Shown piece by piece: positions 11,121 to 22,623 of a DNA stretch of 64,000 nt (positions within the stretch are counted from its first letter, which is position 1; each line of letters starts with the position of its first letter). The stretch is from Fallopia convolvulus. Taxonomy: Eukaryota > Streptophyta > Magnoliopsida > Caryophyllales > Polygonaceae. Location of the stretch: positions 19,489,700 through 19,553,699 of the forward strand of contig OZ024724.1 in the NCBI GenBank assembly GCA_964016875.1. The letters are read 5' to 3'. Position numbers and translations under genes: made by a program. Below the pieces are notes generated by a model. The model had not been told where the DNA came from. It ran no database searches and saw nothing but the letters and a program-made list of their open reading frames with translations.

Positions 11121-11490
11121 TGTTGGATCGTGATGTGATAGTAACAAAGAAGGGAACTAGCAATGTTCCTTAGGCAACGAAAATAGTAATGACATAGAAA
11201 CACAATATTTAGAGGGGAAAACCTTTTGCCCGAACAACAAGTCGTAAAAAGAAAAATCTCTACCCTTGAGACTCCTTCTTAGAGGATTTCAATAGAACAC
11301 TTATATATTAAGTTTTAACGATTACAAGGCAAGTCAAGTTCCATGTTAATTAAGGCACCCACCAAAGTTCAATCAGCTCAATCTCTTCTACCCTAAGCGT
11401 AAACCTAAACAATAAGTGAACTACCAAACTAAGTACTCACACCAATGTGGATTCTTCATCGAAAAAGCCACACTAACACGAACACTTGAA

Positions 11491-11538
<48 letters not shown>

Positions 11539-12053
11539 AGTTTGTCATCAACCACACTCTAACTCTAACTAAACCTAGCCTTTTATAAAGCAACCACCGA
11601 GTCTGATCTCAATCACAATTCTTGCCTAATTGTGATGATATTCCACTCGGTAGATCCCACAAAATATGATTAAGGAAACACAAAATATTCAATTTCCTCA
11701 ACCAATCGGATACTTGCCATAACCGATCGATTTCGGATTTCCTTGATAAGATCTTTCCAATTTGATCTTATCTCCCCTTTGATCTTCTCACAAATAACCA
11801 AATAAAGTTGTCAAATCTTCATTGTCGATTGTTTGTTCGAGATCTGATAACTTGCCATAAATAGAAAACCACGTATCCTTTGGGATAGCCTTTCTAGATC
11901 TCACTTGTTCCCTCCATTGTTTCTCACAATGTTCCTTCACTCTTGATGATGCTCTTGTTTTCTTGAAATGCTTTCATGGAGAAATACAATTACCATTTAA
12001 AGTTTGTCATTATCAAAACTAAGAGAAACCATTGAACAACGAATGTTCCAACA
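11121..12053 (-). mobile_element. Copia LTR (933 bp), element truncated
   Basis: Bounded by TGTTGGATCG and GTTCCAACA on the plus strand (TG...CA). In minus-strand sense it is followed by a primer-binding site and a short leader, so it was the 5' LTR of a minus-oriented element whose body is gone. The start (TGTTGGATCGT) and the word TTTGTCATTATCAAAACT near the end are shared with the Sirevirus LTRs at 43210 and 58191, so it belongs to a related lineage. A (CT)n run lies inside. Confidence 0.75.
11491..11534. repeat. (CT)n microsatellite
   Basis: About 22 uninterrupted CT dinucleotides inside the truncated Copia LTR. Confidence 0.9.
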
Positions 12054-12700
12054 TAGTGAAATATCACAAAGTTGGGTACACATATTAATGTGATTTAGTA
12101 ATTGAATGCACACTTTCTAATAATAGAACAATTGTTCATTACTTCAAAGCAATCATTGGGTGATAACTAATTAATCGATTGTACACTTTCCAACAATAGG
12201 AATTATTTTATGGGATTTTCTAATGTGTGCTCATGGGCACACAATAAGAATTGTAAGCTAACAGTTCAACTTCAACTGAAGTGCAAAACAACTATCCTTC
12301 TAGAACGTAGGTGGACCTATCCACATGAGCCATGAGGCCAAGCTCACAATGAACTTACTCATTTAACGAGAAGTTTTATGATCAAGATTCTGTATGAAAA
12401 CACCTTTGCAAATTTGTGGATGAGTGTATTTCTGATAAGAAATAGACCACTACCACACGTAGGTAGATAAAACGTGAAAATTATCTCCTAAAACCTTGAT
12501 TAGAATTTAGAAACTGACCACAATCCACGACGAACAAAAAAACAGTTACCAACAAAATGCAAACAAGTTTGTCTATGACTTGAACGTCACTCTAAAACAC
12601 TACTTCAACCAGCAAAAAAAAATCAATTTAAAATTCATACATTCTCTCACTAGCTCCCTTCTAATCACCTAATTAACCAAACATTACCACCCACCCTGAG
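12054..12700. other. Intergenic DNA upstream of laccase
   Basis: AT-rich, no reading frame. Two loosely repeated words (gcacactttctaataatag and gtacactttccaacaatag) and a TGTGTGCTCATGGGCACACA hairpin near 12222 hint at a decayed small DNA element, but no boundaries can be drawn. The last 40 bp carry ACC-rich words of the kind seen in lignin-gene promoters. Confidence 0.35.
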
Positions 12701-12710
12701 TCACCTGTAC

Positions 12711-12718
12711 TATATAAT
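12711..12718 (+). promoter_or_regulatory. Laccase TATA box
   Basis: TATATAAT about 109 bp before the laccase ATG, followed by a CT-rich leader typical of plant 5' UTRs. Confidence 0.6.
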
Positions 12719-12819
12719 CCCCCTCTCAATTTCTCTCTCTCATATATTCCTCTCAATTAATTAGTTAAACAGCCATCTCTATCAATCTACTTGTGCTCTC
12801 TATTTGGAAGCAAAGAAAA

Positions 12820-14953
12820 ATGACACAAAACATCTTTCTTACCTCAATGCCCCTGTTGTTTTTGCTTGTGATCATCAGCTCCTTTCTGCTCTCGCCCCAG
12901 CTTGCTCTTGCAAAGCACCAACGCGTCACTAGGCATTACAAGTTGGAGGTAGGATATCGATCTTGTCACGTATCGATCTGTACATCCAACTATATATTGC
13001 ATTTTTGCCCATCATTCATATTGTTAATTTATATGGAATGTGCAGGTAAAGATGCAAAATGTGACCAGATTGTGCCACACAAAGAGCATTGTGACAGTAA
13101 ACGGGCAATTCCCGGGGCCTAGAATCATCGCAAGGGAAGGCGACAGACTCGAGATCAAGGTGGTTAATTGAGTTAAATACAATCTCACGATTCATTGGTA
13201 AGGATCGGATTAAATGTTTTGATTGACATATATAAGATATATATATATATAGCTATTCATCGTCAATTCATCATGGCGCGCATGCATGGAATTAGGCAAA
13301 TAAGGAGCGGATGGGCGGATGGGCCGGCTTATGTGACACAATGTCCAATTCAAACGGGGCAGAGCTACGTTTACAACTTCACGGTTGTAGGACAAAGAGG
13401 CACATTGTTCTGGCATGCTCACATTTCATGGTTGAGAGCAACTGTTTATGGGCCCATTGTCATTTTGCCTAAACGCGGCGTTCCATACCCTTTTCCACAA
13501 CCTTTCAAAGAAGTCCCCATTGTATTTGGTAACTTGATCCCCACTTAAAAATCAATTAATTAATGACTTCTTAGATATATATATATATAACAATGGATGA
13601 TAGTGGATTTAATTAACCATGTACTTGTACTTTTGCTCTGTATATATGTAGGTGAATGGTGGAAGGTTGATACTGAAGCAATGATCAAGCGAGCAATGCA
13701 AACAGGATCAGCTCCCAACAATTCGGACGCCTACACACTCAATGGACTCCCAGGACCCTTGTACAATTGCTCAGCCAAAGGTAAACACCCCAAACTATAA
13801 CTAATTCAACAACTTATTTGGTTCAACATACATATTAGCTAACTCTGTTTCAATTAATGTAGATAAGCTTAAGCTTAAGGTAAAGCCCGGAAAAACATAT
13901 CTCCTACGCCTGATCAACGCTGCACTCAATGACGACCTCTTCTTCAGCGTAGCCAACCACACTCTCACAGTAGTGGAAGCAGACGCCGTCAATGTAAAGC
14001 CCTTCAAGACGAACGTTCTCCTCATGACCCCGGGACAAACCACCAACGTACTCCTCAGGGCTAGAAACCACCACCCGAACGCCACCTTCTTGATGGCAGC
14101 TAGGCCTTACGCTACAGGCCCAGCTACCTTTGACAACACCACAGCAGACGGGTTCCTAGAGTACTACGTCCCTTCCAAGACCAACAAAACCACCACCAAA
14201 CTGCCTCTTATCAAGCCCACTCTTCCAAACTTCAATGACACTTCGTTCGCAAACAAGTTTAACCGAAAGCTACGCAGCCTAGCGAGCTCCAAGTTCCCAG
14301 CCAACGTACCGAAGAAGGTAGACAGGCATTTCTTCTTGACAATCGGGCTTGGGCTCGTTTCTTGTTCCAAGAGCCAGAGCTGCCCCAACAACACAATGGT
14401 GGCAGCCGGAATTAATAACGTGTCGTTTGTGATGCCAAACACGGCCTTACTCCAGTCCCACTTTTCAAGGAACTCAAGAGGGGTGTTTACAACGGATCTC
14501 CCAAGAAAACCGCCTTCCAAGTTCAATTACACATGCTCACCGCCGCCAAAGAACATTTTCATGGACAAGGGCACAAAGCTCATCCAGCTACCGTACGATA
14601 CAAAAGTGGAGTTTGTTTTGCAGGATACTAGTGTTATTGGAGCAGAGAGTCACCCTCTCCACTTGCACGGATTCAATTTCTTTGTAGTTGGGCAAGGGTT
14701 TGGTAACTTTGATTCCAAGAAAGACCCGGCGAAGTTCAATCTGGTGGACCCGGTTGAGCGGAACACTGTGGGAGTGCCATCTGGCGGGTGGGTGGCCGTC
14801 AGATTTATGGCGGATAATTCGGGGGTGTGGTTTATGCATTGTCATTTTGAGGTGCACACTAGTTGGGGATTGAAGATGGCGTGGATTGTGAGAGATGGGA
14901 AGACCAAGAAGGAGAAGTTACCTCCTCCGCCGTCTGATCTTCCCAAGTGCTGA
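12820..14953 (+). pseudogene. Laccase (LAC17/LAC2-like), probably inactivated
   Basis: Five exons: 12820-12948, 13046-13197, 13284-13528, 13652-13780, 13863-14953 (582 codons with stop, a normal laccase length). Laccases are secreted multicopper oxidases that oxidise monolignols. Seen: a signal peptide (MPLLFLLVIISSFLLS), copper motifs FWHAH, HPLHLHGFNFF and HCHFEVHTSWGLKM with Leu as axial residue, and the C-terminal LPPPPSDLPKC. The NVPKKVDRHFF region and the ARPYATGPATFDN start of domain 2 are closest to LAC17/LAC2 from memory. Two lesions are visible. An in-frame TGA at 13169-13171 replaces the residue after KVVN in exon 2, and the exon-3 acceptor reads AT instead of AG (13282-13283). Together they should end the protein after about 82 residues. 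Exons 1 and 4-5 are otherwise open. Confidence 0.9.
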
Positions 14954-15202
14954 TGGATATTGATCAGGGGATTAGATTAAGCAGGAGCTAGTAACAGTTC
15001 TGCTCATCCATTGCAAATTCCTCATCCACAAATCTTCCAAGTTAAAAATAACTGAACATGCATTCAAGTTTGTGAAACTAAGACATTTGTTTTTAGGTGT
15101 TGTTTTTTTGTCAATCCATCCCTAGTGTGAGCTTAGAAAATCTTAAGAGCTTGTTTATACAATTACGAGTACGTTTTGGTGCTCTTACTTCATTTGTATT
15201 GT
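14954..15202. other. Laccase 3' region
   Basis: AT-rich presumed 3' UTR and terminator region; no strong AATAAA near the stop. Ends at the inserted Copia element. Confidence 0.5.
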
Positions 15203-15465
15203 TGTAACAAGAGATCGAACGAGAACAATAAACGAGATCAACACAGAGATTTACGTGGTTCGGTAACAGTGTGTTACCTATATCCACGGGCAGAGAAAGT
15301 GTATATTATTATGGAGGCCGATTTCAGAGTGTTACAATATTAGAATTAGGCGTATAGTGACTCAAGAAACCCTAGTACAACCCTAGTACACATTATGGGC
15401 CAAAGGCCCAAACAGATTACGAGAGGCCCAAATATATTTAATATTGTATTCAAGTCATATCAACA
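15203..15465 (-). repeat. 3' LTR of Copia 15203-19840
   Basis: TGTAACAAG...CATATCAACA on the plus strand, 263 bp. Contains TTTACGTGGTTCGGTAAC, a word common in Copia LTRs. Confidence 0.9.
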
Positions 15466-15585
15466 AATCTCCACCTTGACTTGAATCCTCTCATAAACAG
15501 AATCAGATGCACCATGACAGTGCCAAAATTTCTCAGCCTCAGATTGCCCCTAAACAAGGGCTCAGATTGCCCCTAAGGGCTCAGA

Positions 15586-17430
15586 TTACTGACTTGTGAT
15601 ATTGAGCAAGTCCAAACAATGTTGAAACTTGCTCTTTGGAACTGGCTTGGTGAACATGTCAGCAGGGTTATCAGCTGTCCCTACCTTCTTCACTTGGATT
15701 CTCTTCTCATTCCTCAGAAAATGGTACCTGACATCAATGTGCTTCGTCTTCTCATGATGGACCTGATCCTTGGTTAAGTATATTGCACTCAAGCTGTCAC
15801 AATACACTAAAGCTTGACCCTAATGTAGGCCTAAAGCATTAACTAGTCCTTTCAATCATATTTCCTCCTTAGCAGCTTCTGTCAAAGCCATATACTCTGC
15901 CTCAGTGGTAGACAAAGTAATTGTAGGCTGTAGAGTCGCCTTCCAGCTTACCACAGAACCTCCAAGAGTGAACACGTAACCAGTCATAGATCTCCTACTG
16001 TCCACATCTCCAGCATAATCAGAATCTGAAAACCCAGCAACCAAGCACTTTGTATCATTCCCATAGCACAATCCAACATCTGAAGTGCCTCTAAGGTACC
16101 TGAAAATCCTCTTAACAGCTTGCCAATGTTCCTTTCCAGGCTGAACCATATACCGACTTACCACACTAACAGCAAATGCTAGATATGGTCGAGTGCAGAC
16201 CATAGCATACATCAGACTCCCAACTGCACTAGCATATGGGACACGAGACATGTACTCTTTCTCCTCATCAGTCTGAATTGTGTACATCCCCAGCTTACTG
16301 TTAGATGCCATTGGAGTATCTATAGGCTTGGCTGAAGACATTCCAAACCTGCTCAGAATTTTCTTGATATACCCTTCTTGTGATAGGAAGAGTTTTCTCT
16401 TCTTCCTGTCCCTATAGATTTCAACTCCCAGAATTTTTCGAGCAGCACCTAGATCTTTCATCTCAAACTCTGCACTAAGAGAAGCCTTCAACTTCTGAAT
16501 GTATGACTTGTTCTTAGAAGCAATCAGCATATCATCAACATACAGAATAAGATAAATGTGTGAACCACTCTGCAAGTCACTGTAGTACACACAACAATCA
16601 TAAAGACTCCTATGATAGCCAAGTTGCGCCATATAACTATCAAACCGCTTATACCACTGCCTGGGGGACTGCTTTAGCCCATATAAAGACTTCTTTAACT
16701 TGCAAACATAGTTCTATTTTCCTGGAACTTGGAATCCATCTGGATGGCTCATGTATATTTCCTCTTCCAACTCTCCATGTAGAAAAGTTGTCTTCACATC
16801 TAGTTGCTAAAGTTCCAGATCCTGATGTGCAACTGTTGCTAGTAACACCATGATGAAAGTATGCTTGACTACTGGTGAGAAAATCTCATTGTAGTCTACT
16901 CCTTCTCTCTAATTGAACCCTCTTGCAACCACTCGTGCTTTATACTTGACACCCTCTGCAGCTGACATTCCTTCCTTCTTTCTGAAAACTCACTTGCAAG
17001 TAATTATCTTTCTATCAGTAGGCAATTTTACAAGCTCCCAAGTCTGATTTTTATGAAGGGACTCCATCTCTTCTCCCATTGCAGCAAGCCACTATGCTGA
17101 CTCATTCCCAGAAATTGCAGCCTTGTAGGTGGACGGCTCATTATCCTCCACCTCCTCGGCCACCTGCAATGCATATCCCACCAGATCATCAAACCTGTAC
17201 CTAGTTGGAGGCCTGATTTCAACCCTTCTAGGTCGGTCTACAGCAATGCTCCGATGTTCAACTTCCTCTGAACTTGTCTCTGGTGGTACATTTTCAGACT
17301 CATCTGTATCGTGCTCATCAGTAATTGGTGGTGGTAGTTGGTCATCAACCAACTTAAGTGCTTGATTCTCCTCTGGACTGAATTTGCACCTCCACCTCCT
17401 CAACAATAGCCTCTTTTTCTGGTGTATCAC
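15586..17430 (-). pseudogene. Copia RT and RNase H
   Basis: The RT catalytic motif LYVDDMLIAS lies near 16540; FEMKDLGAARKILGVEI follows. The connection/RNase H region has GFSDSDYAGDVDSRRSMTGY and LSTTEAEYMALTEAA (16040-15870), then DQVHHEKTKHIDVRYHFLRN and ADMFTKPV to the stop at 15586. Breaks between 15807 and 15856, around 16630-16720 and at 17028-17092 interrupt the frame, so the polymerase is dead. Confidence 0.88.
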
Positions 17431-17484
17431 TGACCTTCTCTCTAGGTTTCAGCATAGAACTCTCATCAAAGACTACACTTCTGC

Positions 17485-18870
17485 TCAATATAGTCTTGTT
17501 GTCAGACCAGATCCTGTACCATAGCCCATGAAAACTCCCTTCTTAGCTCTTGGCTCTAACTTACCCTCATCTACATGATAATAAGCATTGCAACCAAAAA
17601 CTCTCAGATTTGAGTAATCAGCAGCTTTTCCAATCCACACCTCATAAGGTGTTTTGTAGTCAATACCTGTGTGTGGGCTCCGATTGATGAGATAACAAGT
17701 TGTTGAGACTGTTTCTGCCCAGAACCGTCTAGCAAGACATGCGTTGGAGAGCATACATCTTTCTCTCTCTAAGAGTGTCTGATTCATTCTTTCTGCTACA
17801 CCATTCTGTTGTGGTGTATGTCTGACTGTGTGATGGCGAGCAATACCCTGATCTTTGCAAAAATCATCAAACTCAGATGAACAGAATTCCAGGCCATTAT
17901 TAGTTTGCAGCCTCTTGACCTTCTTCGCAGTCTGATTTTCAACCAGCGTCTTCCACTCCTTGAATTTACTGAACGCCTCACTTTTTATGCCTCATCATGA
18001 ATACCCATGTCATCCTAGAGTAATCATTAATAAGAGACAGAAAATATCTGTGACCGCCCAAAGACTCAACACGAGAAGACCCCAATAATCTGAATAGATG
18101 TAATCCAAAATGCCTTTTGTTCGATGAACTGCCTTAGGAAACTTGCTGCGATGTAGTTTCCCAAACACACAATGCTCACAGAACTCAAGACTCTTGGCCT
18201 TATGGCCTCCGAGAAGATCTTCTTTTGAGAGAATTTGCATTCCCCGTTCACTCATATGAGCAAGCCTCATATGCCATAGCCTGGTCAGATTAGATCCCTG
18301 AACTTAACTGATGCAACAACTACAGAACTTGTTACCGTTGAACCTTGTAAAACATACAAAGTTCCCTGCTTGACTCCCTTCAGAATCACATCAAAACCTT
18401 TACAAACATGTAAACCTCCACCTTCACTTTTGAAACTGAAACCCTTACTGTCTAGCAGGCTCAAAGATATCAGATTCTTCGTCCTAAGTGGAACATGTCT
18501 GACTTCTTTCAATGTGCAAAACCTCCCATCATGTGTCTTAAACCTGATTGAGCCGATCCCAACAACCTTGCAGACAGATCCATTTGCCATAGAGACACTA
18601 CCCCATCTGCAGAGCTATACGTTGTAGGCAACTCTCTTTTAGGACATATATGATAGGATGCCCCTGAGTCAAGAAACCACACATTAGCCTGATGTGTGTA
18701 ATCATCTGCTAGCAAAACAATATCTTCCTCAGAAGCATTTCCACATTCTGCTACTGCTGCAGATCCGGATTTCTGCCCTTGTTGCTTCTTCTTCTTAGGA
18801 CAATCACTCCTCCCGTGACCCTTCTCCTTACAGTAGGCACAAACGTCATTTGGTAATTTAGGGCCTGATT
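17485..18870 (-). pseudogene. Copia zinc knuckle, protease and integrase
   Basis: In order on the minus strand: CCHC knuckle CAYCKEKGHGRSDC (about 18845), protease WFLDSGASYHICP (about 18685), GAG_pre-integrase and HHCC (MRLAHMSERG, FCEHCVFGK; 18270-18150). The integrase core has YIYSDYWG as the first Asp, and the tail is RFWAETVSTTCYLINRSP (17730-17680). Several frameshifts and stops, for example near 18010, 17980 and 17796. Confidence 0.85.
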
Positions 18871-19048
18871 TCTGCTCGCTTTGATTTCACTTTTTCTTGC
18901 CCTTCTTACCATCCTTGCTTCCTTTGGCCATCAATCCAAAAGCCTGATTTTCTGTACCTATTCCAGCAGCCTTATGGCGCATCTCTCTAGTGTGAAGAGC
19001 AGATCTAACCTCTTCCAACGTCATAGTCTCTTTTCCACCCATAAAAGA

Positions 19049-19528
19049 CTACACAAAATTATCATACGACGGAGGCAGAGACACCAACAATAACAAGGCA
19101 GCATCCTCATCATCCACCTCTTTATCAATACTACGCAATTCCAACAAAATAGTATTCAATTGATCTAGATGGTCTCTAAGAGCCGTACCTTCAGATATGC
19201 GCAGGCTGAAAGGGCGCTGCTTTAGCATCAACTTGTTGGTCAGCGACTTCGTCATGTAGAGGCTTTCCAACTTCAACCACAAACCTGCAACCTTTTCTTG
19301 ATCTGAAGCTGCTGTGATAACATCATCAGCAAGGCACAACATAATCGTTGAGTGAGCCTTCTCCTCCAGGGTAGCATATTCAACGGTGGTTGTATCTGCT
19401 CCCTTCTTATCAAATCCCAACGGCAACCAGAGGCCTTGTTGTTTCAACAAAGCCCGCATCTTTATCTGCCACAGACTGAAACTGTTTCTTCCAGTAAACT
19501 TGTCGATCTTCATCATGGATCCAGACAT
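19049..19528 (-). pseudogene. Copia gag (UBN2 type)
   Basis: ATG at 19528 (MSGSMMKIDKFTGRNSFSLW), running open through LPPSYDNFV to TAG at 19049-19051. Sequence beyond the stop (SFMGGKETMTLEEVR) continues the same family in frame, so the stop is a premature C-to-T type lesion (CAG to TAG) rather than the natural end. The N-terminus is Tnt1-like. Confidence 0.85.
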
Positions 19529-19548
19529 CGTTCTCGGCGGAATTCGAA

Positions 19549-19565
19549 ACCTTACTCTGATACCA
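19549..19565 (-). other. Primer-binding site of Copia 15203-19840
   Basis: The minus strand reads TGGTATCAGAGTAAGG, complementary to initiator-Met tRNA, six bases inside the 5' LTR. Confidence 0.85.
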
Positions 19566-19571
19566 GTTTGC

Positions 19572-19840
19572 TGTAACAAGAAATCGAACGAGAACAATAA
19601 ACGAGATCAACACAGAGATTTACGTGGTTCGGTAACGGTGTGCTACCTACATCCACGGGCAGAGAAAGTGTATATTATTATGGAGGCTGATTTCAAAGTG
19701 TTACAATATTAGGCATTTCAAGAGTTTATATAGTGACTAAAGAAACCCTAGTACAACCCTAGTACACATTATGGGCCGAAGGCCCAAACAGACTATGACA
19801 GGCCCAAATATATTTAATATTGTATTCAAGGCATATCAAC
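19572..19840 (-). repeat. 5' LTR of Copia 15203-19840
   Basis: About 269 bp, very similar to the left LTR. The main difference is around the word before tagtgact (gcatttcaagagtttata here). Confidence 0.9.
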
Positions 19841-20424
19841 TTGTATTTGTGTGGAGGTTATTAGAATGCTTGTTTTCGTTTCTTCTCCGGGATGGCTTAG
19901 GATTGTAAGTGTCATTTTTTAACTCTAGTAGGTTTATGGACCAAACTTATACTGACTAGCTGCTATCTAGTGCATGAGCATGGGAAATTTGGTCAATTAT
20001 GAACAAGAATACCACCACGTGACAATATTTATCTTGTTTGCTGAGTTGATTTCCCAAGGTTTACCAAATACAGATAAATCTGATTTTCTAATGATCCAGA
20101 AGCTGCGAAAACATAAATCATTTCATGAAACTAGTGATAGCACAAATTGAAAAGGCAAAACCCCAATAAAAAGTGACAACATCTTCAACAGGCAAGCTGT
20201 TTGTAAAGATGAAAGAAGGGGCCCATCTCAGTTATCACAATTGTTAATCTATCCAGCTGATGCATCTCTATTCTCTAGGTATCTTGATTCTTTCTGGAAA
20301 GAGTTCAACCTGAAAATTAGCCGTAGCAAGAAACTCATTCAATTCAAAACAATAAGGCATCGAAGAATTAAGAAAGCGGATTAAGGAGCCAACTCACCTA
20401 GTTATTTAGATGGCGTCGTTCAAT
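19841..20424. other. Intergenic, nothing recognised
   Basis: AT-rich spacer between the Copia element and the 3' end of the PPR gene. It presumably contains the PPR 3' UTR; no repeat or reading frame stands out. Confidence 0.5.
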
Positions 20425-21015
20425 TCATTGGGTTTTGTCATCCATGTTGATGCATTCCAATAAAGAGGATGTTGTACTTGAGTTGGATGAAATCCTTATT
20501 TGGTGCATTTTCTGAATCAGCTCCTTCACTCTTTCACTTTCCTTCTCATGAGCAAAGCCCCAAATCAACGTACTATATGTCACGATATTAGGGGAGCAAC
20601 CCTTGGCTTCTGTTTAAAAAGCAGATTGTGTGCATCCTCCAGCAACCCCAATTTACAATAGCCATGTATCAATGCATTATAAGATCCAAAATAACACTCA
20701 TAGCCACAGCTTTCCATCAAAGAGATCATATTACGTGAAACTTGCTCCATATTTCCTTTCTTCCCAAGATGTTTATTAATAATTTTGAATGTCACAACAC
20801 TCGGCAAGGTACCATCTCTAATCATCTTCTCCAGTAATGCGTTTGCCTTGTCTACATTTCCAGAATGGTAAAACCCATCATTTAAAATATTATAGCTAAT
20901 AACAGTAGGGGAAATTCCACTGCTTTGCATTTGCAGAAAAAGATCTTCAGCCTTGTGCATATCTCCTTCCTTCCTTAGTCCATTAATCAAAGCAGTGTAT
21001 ACACCTTCATCTGGA

Positions 21016-21071
21016 AAAACACCACTAGCTAGCATTTTCAGGAAAAACACCACTAGCTAGCATTTTCAGGA
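21016..21071. repeat. 28-bp tandem duplication in PPR coding sequence
   Basis: The unit AAAAACACCACTAGCTAGCA plus TTTTCAGG occurs twice back to back. 28 is not a multiple of three, so it shifts the reading frame between two clean PPR blocks. Confidence 0.9.
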
Positions 21072-21938
21072 AGAGCCTTTGAACTTTACCTATATCCCCT
21101 TGTTTACATACCCCATCAATCAAACAGCAGTTAACATGGGCATTTGGAGAAATATCACTATCCTGCATTTCCAGAAAAAGCTCTTCAGCCTTACTTACAT
21201 TCCCTTCTTTACACAGTCCATCAATCATAGTGAGATAAGTAACTTGGTTTGGACTGCAAACACCATTAATATCCATCTTTTTCATGTCTTCAAATAAACT
21301 TAGAGTATCTCCAACCTTTTTCACATGAAAAAGGCCGTTGAACAGGGTATTTATAGTCACTTTGTCAGCAAAAATCCCCCTAGAGTTCATATCTTTGTAC
21401 AAACTCAATGCAGTTTCTATCTTCCCAATTTTGTAGTAACCATACACTATTGGGTTATATGTAACAGTGTTATTCAACTTGCCTTTCGAGATCATCATTT
21501 CCATAACCCCTATCGCTTCTTCGACCTTCCCTTTTTTGCATAGTGTTTTTATCATAATGTTATAAGTCACCGTATCGGGAAGAACACCACAATCTATCAT
21601 TTCAACGAGGAGAGACCTAGCATCTTCATCCATCCCCGAACGACACAACCCATCAATCAAACAATTGTACGTAAGAGAAAACATTTGGAAAAATCATCGA
21701 ATCCTTTCCTTTTGCATCAACCATAGGCCACTCTATACAACCACCATCAATCAGAGTATAAGAAACTGTGCTTGGCCTAACACTCTCTTTAGCAGCAACC
21801 AACTTACCATGCACCATCTCTCGGTGCAATTCAAAAGTTGTGGCGATATTCCCAGTCTTACAAAAGCCGTTGAGTACAATATTGTAAGTCCTGACATTAG
21901 GAGGGCATCCCAACTGAGACATCTTTGAAAGCAAACTG

Positions 21939-21943
21939 ACAGC
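21939..21943. repeat. Target-site duplication acagc (left) of Tat-like element
   Basis: acagc at 21939-21943 and again at 32800-32804, exactly flanking TG...CA LTR ends. Confidence 0.92.
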
Positions 21944-22349
21944 TGTTTTGGTCAATTTCTGACCGATGACAATCACGAATGAAATGTTTGGGATTGTGAG
22001 GACGAACTAGCTGATAAGCACAAGTTTTAACGAAGGGCAATTGATTGTATTCAAGATCTGTTTTTACGAGTACAACCAGTTGGATCGATTACAATGAGTA
22101 CCTCCCTTTACATTTTCTCTTTGCCCTGTATTTAACCTCCCTTACCGACGTTAACCTTCGCCTCCCTGCTTTCATGATCGTGGCTCCCGTCTGCCACGTT
22201 CCGAGGCCCATCATGCGAGCGATTATTGCCCAGTTTCAACCGGCGGTCTTCATCGTCTGAGAGGAATCGGAGCTAATTGGGCCTCACAGTTGAACTCCGC
22301 ACGAGTGGGCCGTGTTTACAGATTGGGCTGATGATTCCTGGACCCAACA
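21944..22349 (-). repeat. 3' LTR of Tat-like element
   Basis: 406 bp, TGTTTTGGTCAATTT...CCCAACA on the plus strand; matches the right LTR throughout with scattered substitutions. Confidence 0.92.
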
Positions 22350-22623
22350 ATAGCCCCAAAAGATTGGGTGGATTTTTGAATTCGCCAAATCTTTTCGTTT
22401 GTTGGTATCCGAGATCCTTGCCACCGAAGATCTTCCATGTGTAAGGTCTAGATTCTTCTACGCGCTTTTGAGCTACAGGCGAAAAGATGTCAAACCGCTA
22501 TATTTACTGCGTTCTTCTGGGGTAACTCATCATTCACTGCTCCATGTTGATCTCTCCCGAGGTACGAACTTATCTTCCTTTTTTCTTTCTTCTTCGTTTC
22601 CCTAACTTCTTCTTAACTCTTTA

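Larger units (their letters stand above)
15203..19840 (-). mobile_element. Copia retrotransposon, Tork/Tnt1-like, defective
   Basis: Complete in outline: LTRs 15203-15465 and 19572-19840, primer-binding site, gag, protease, integrase, RT and RNase H in Copia order on the minus strand. The purine-rich sequence AAGGTGGAGATT abuts the left LTR. The left flank attgt and right flank ttgt fit a 5-bp target duplication with a small junction deletion. Gag and pol carry several stops and frameshifts. It sits about 250 bp after the laccase stop, transcribed toward that gene. Confidence 0.9.
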
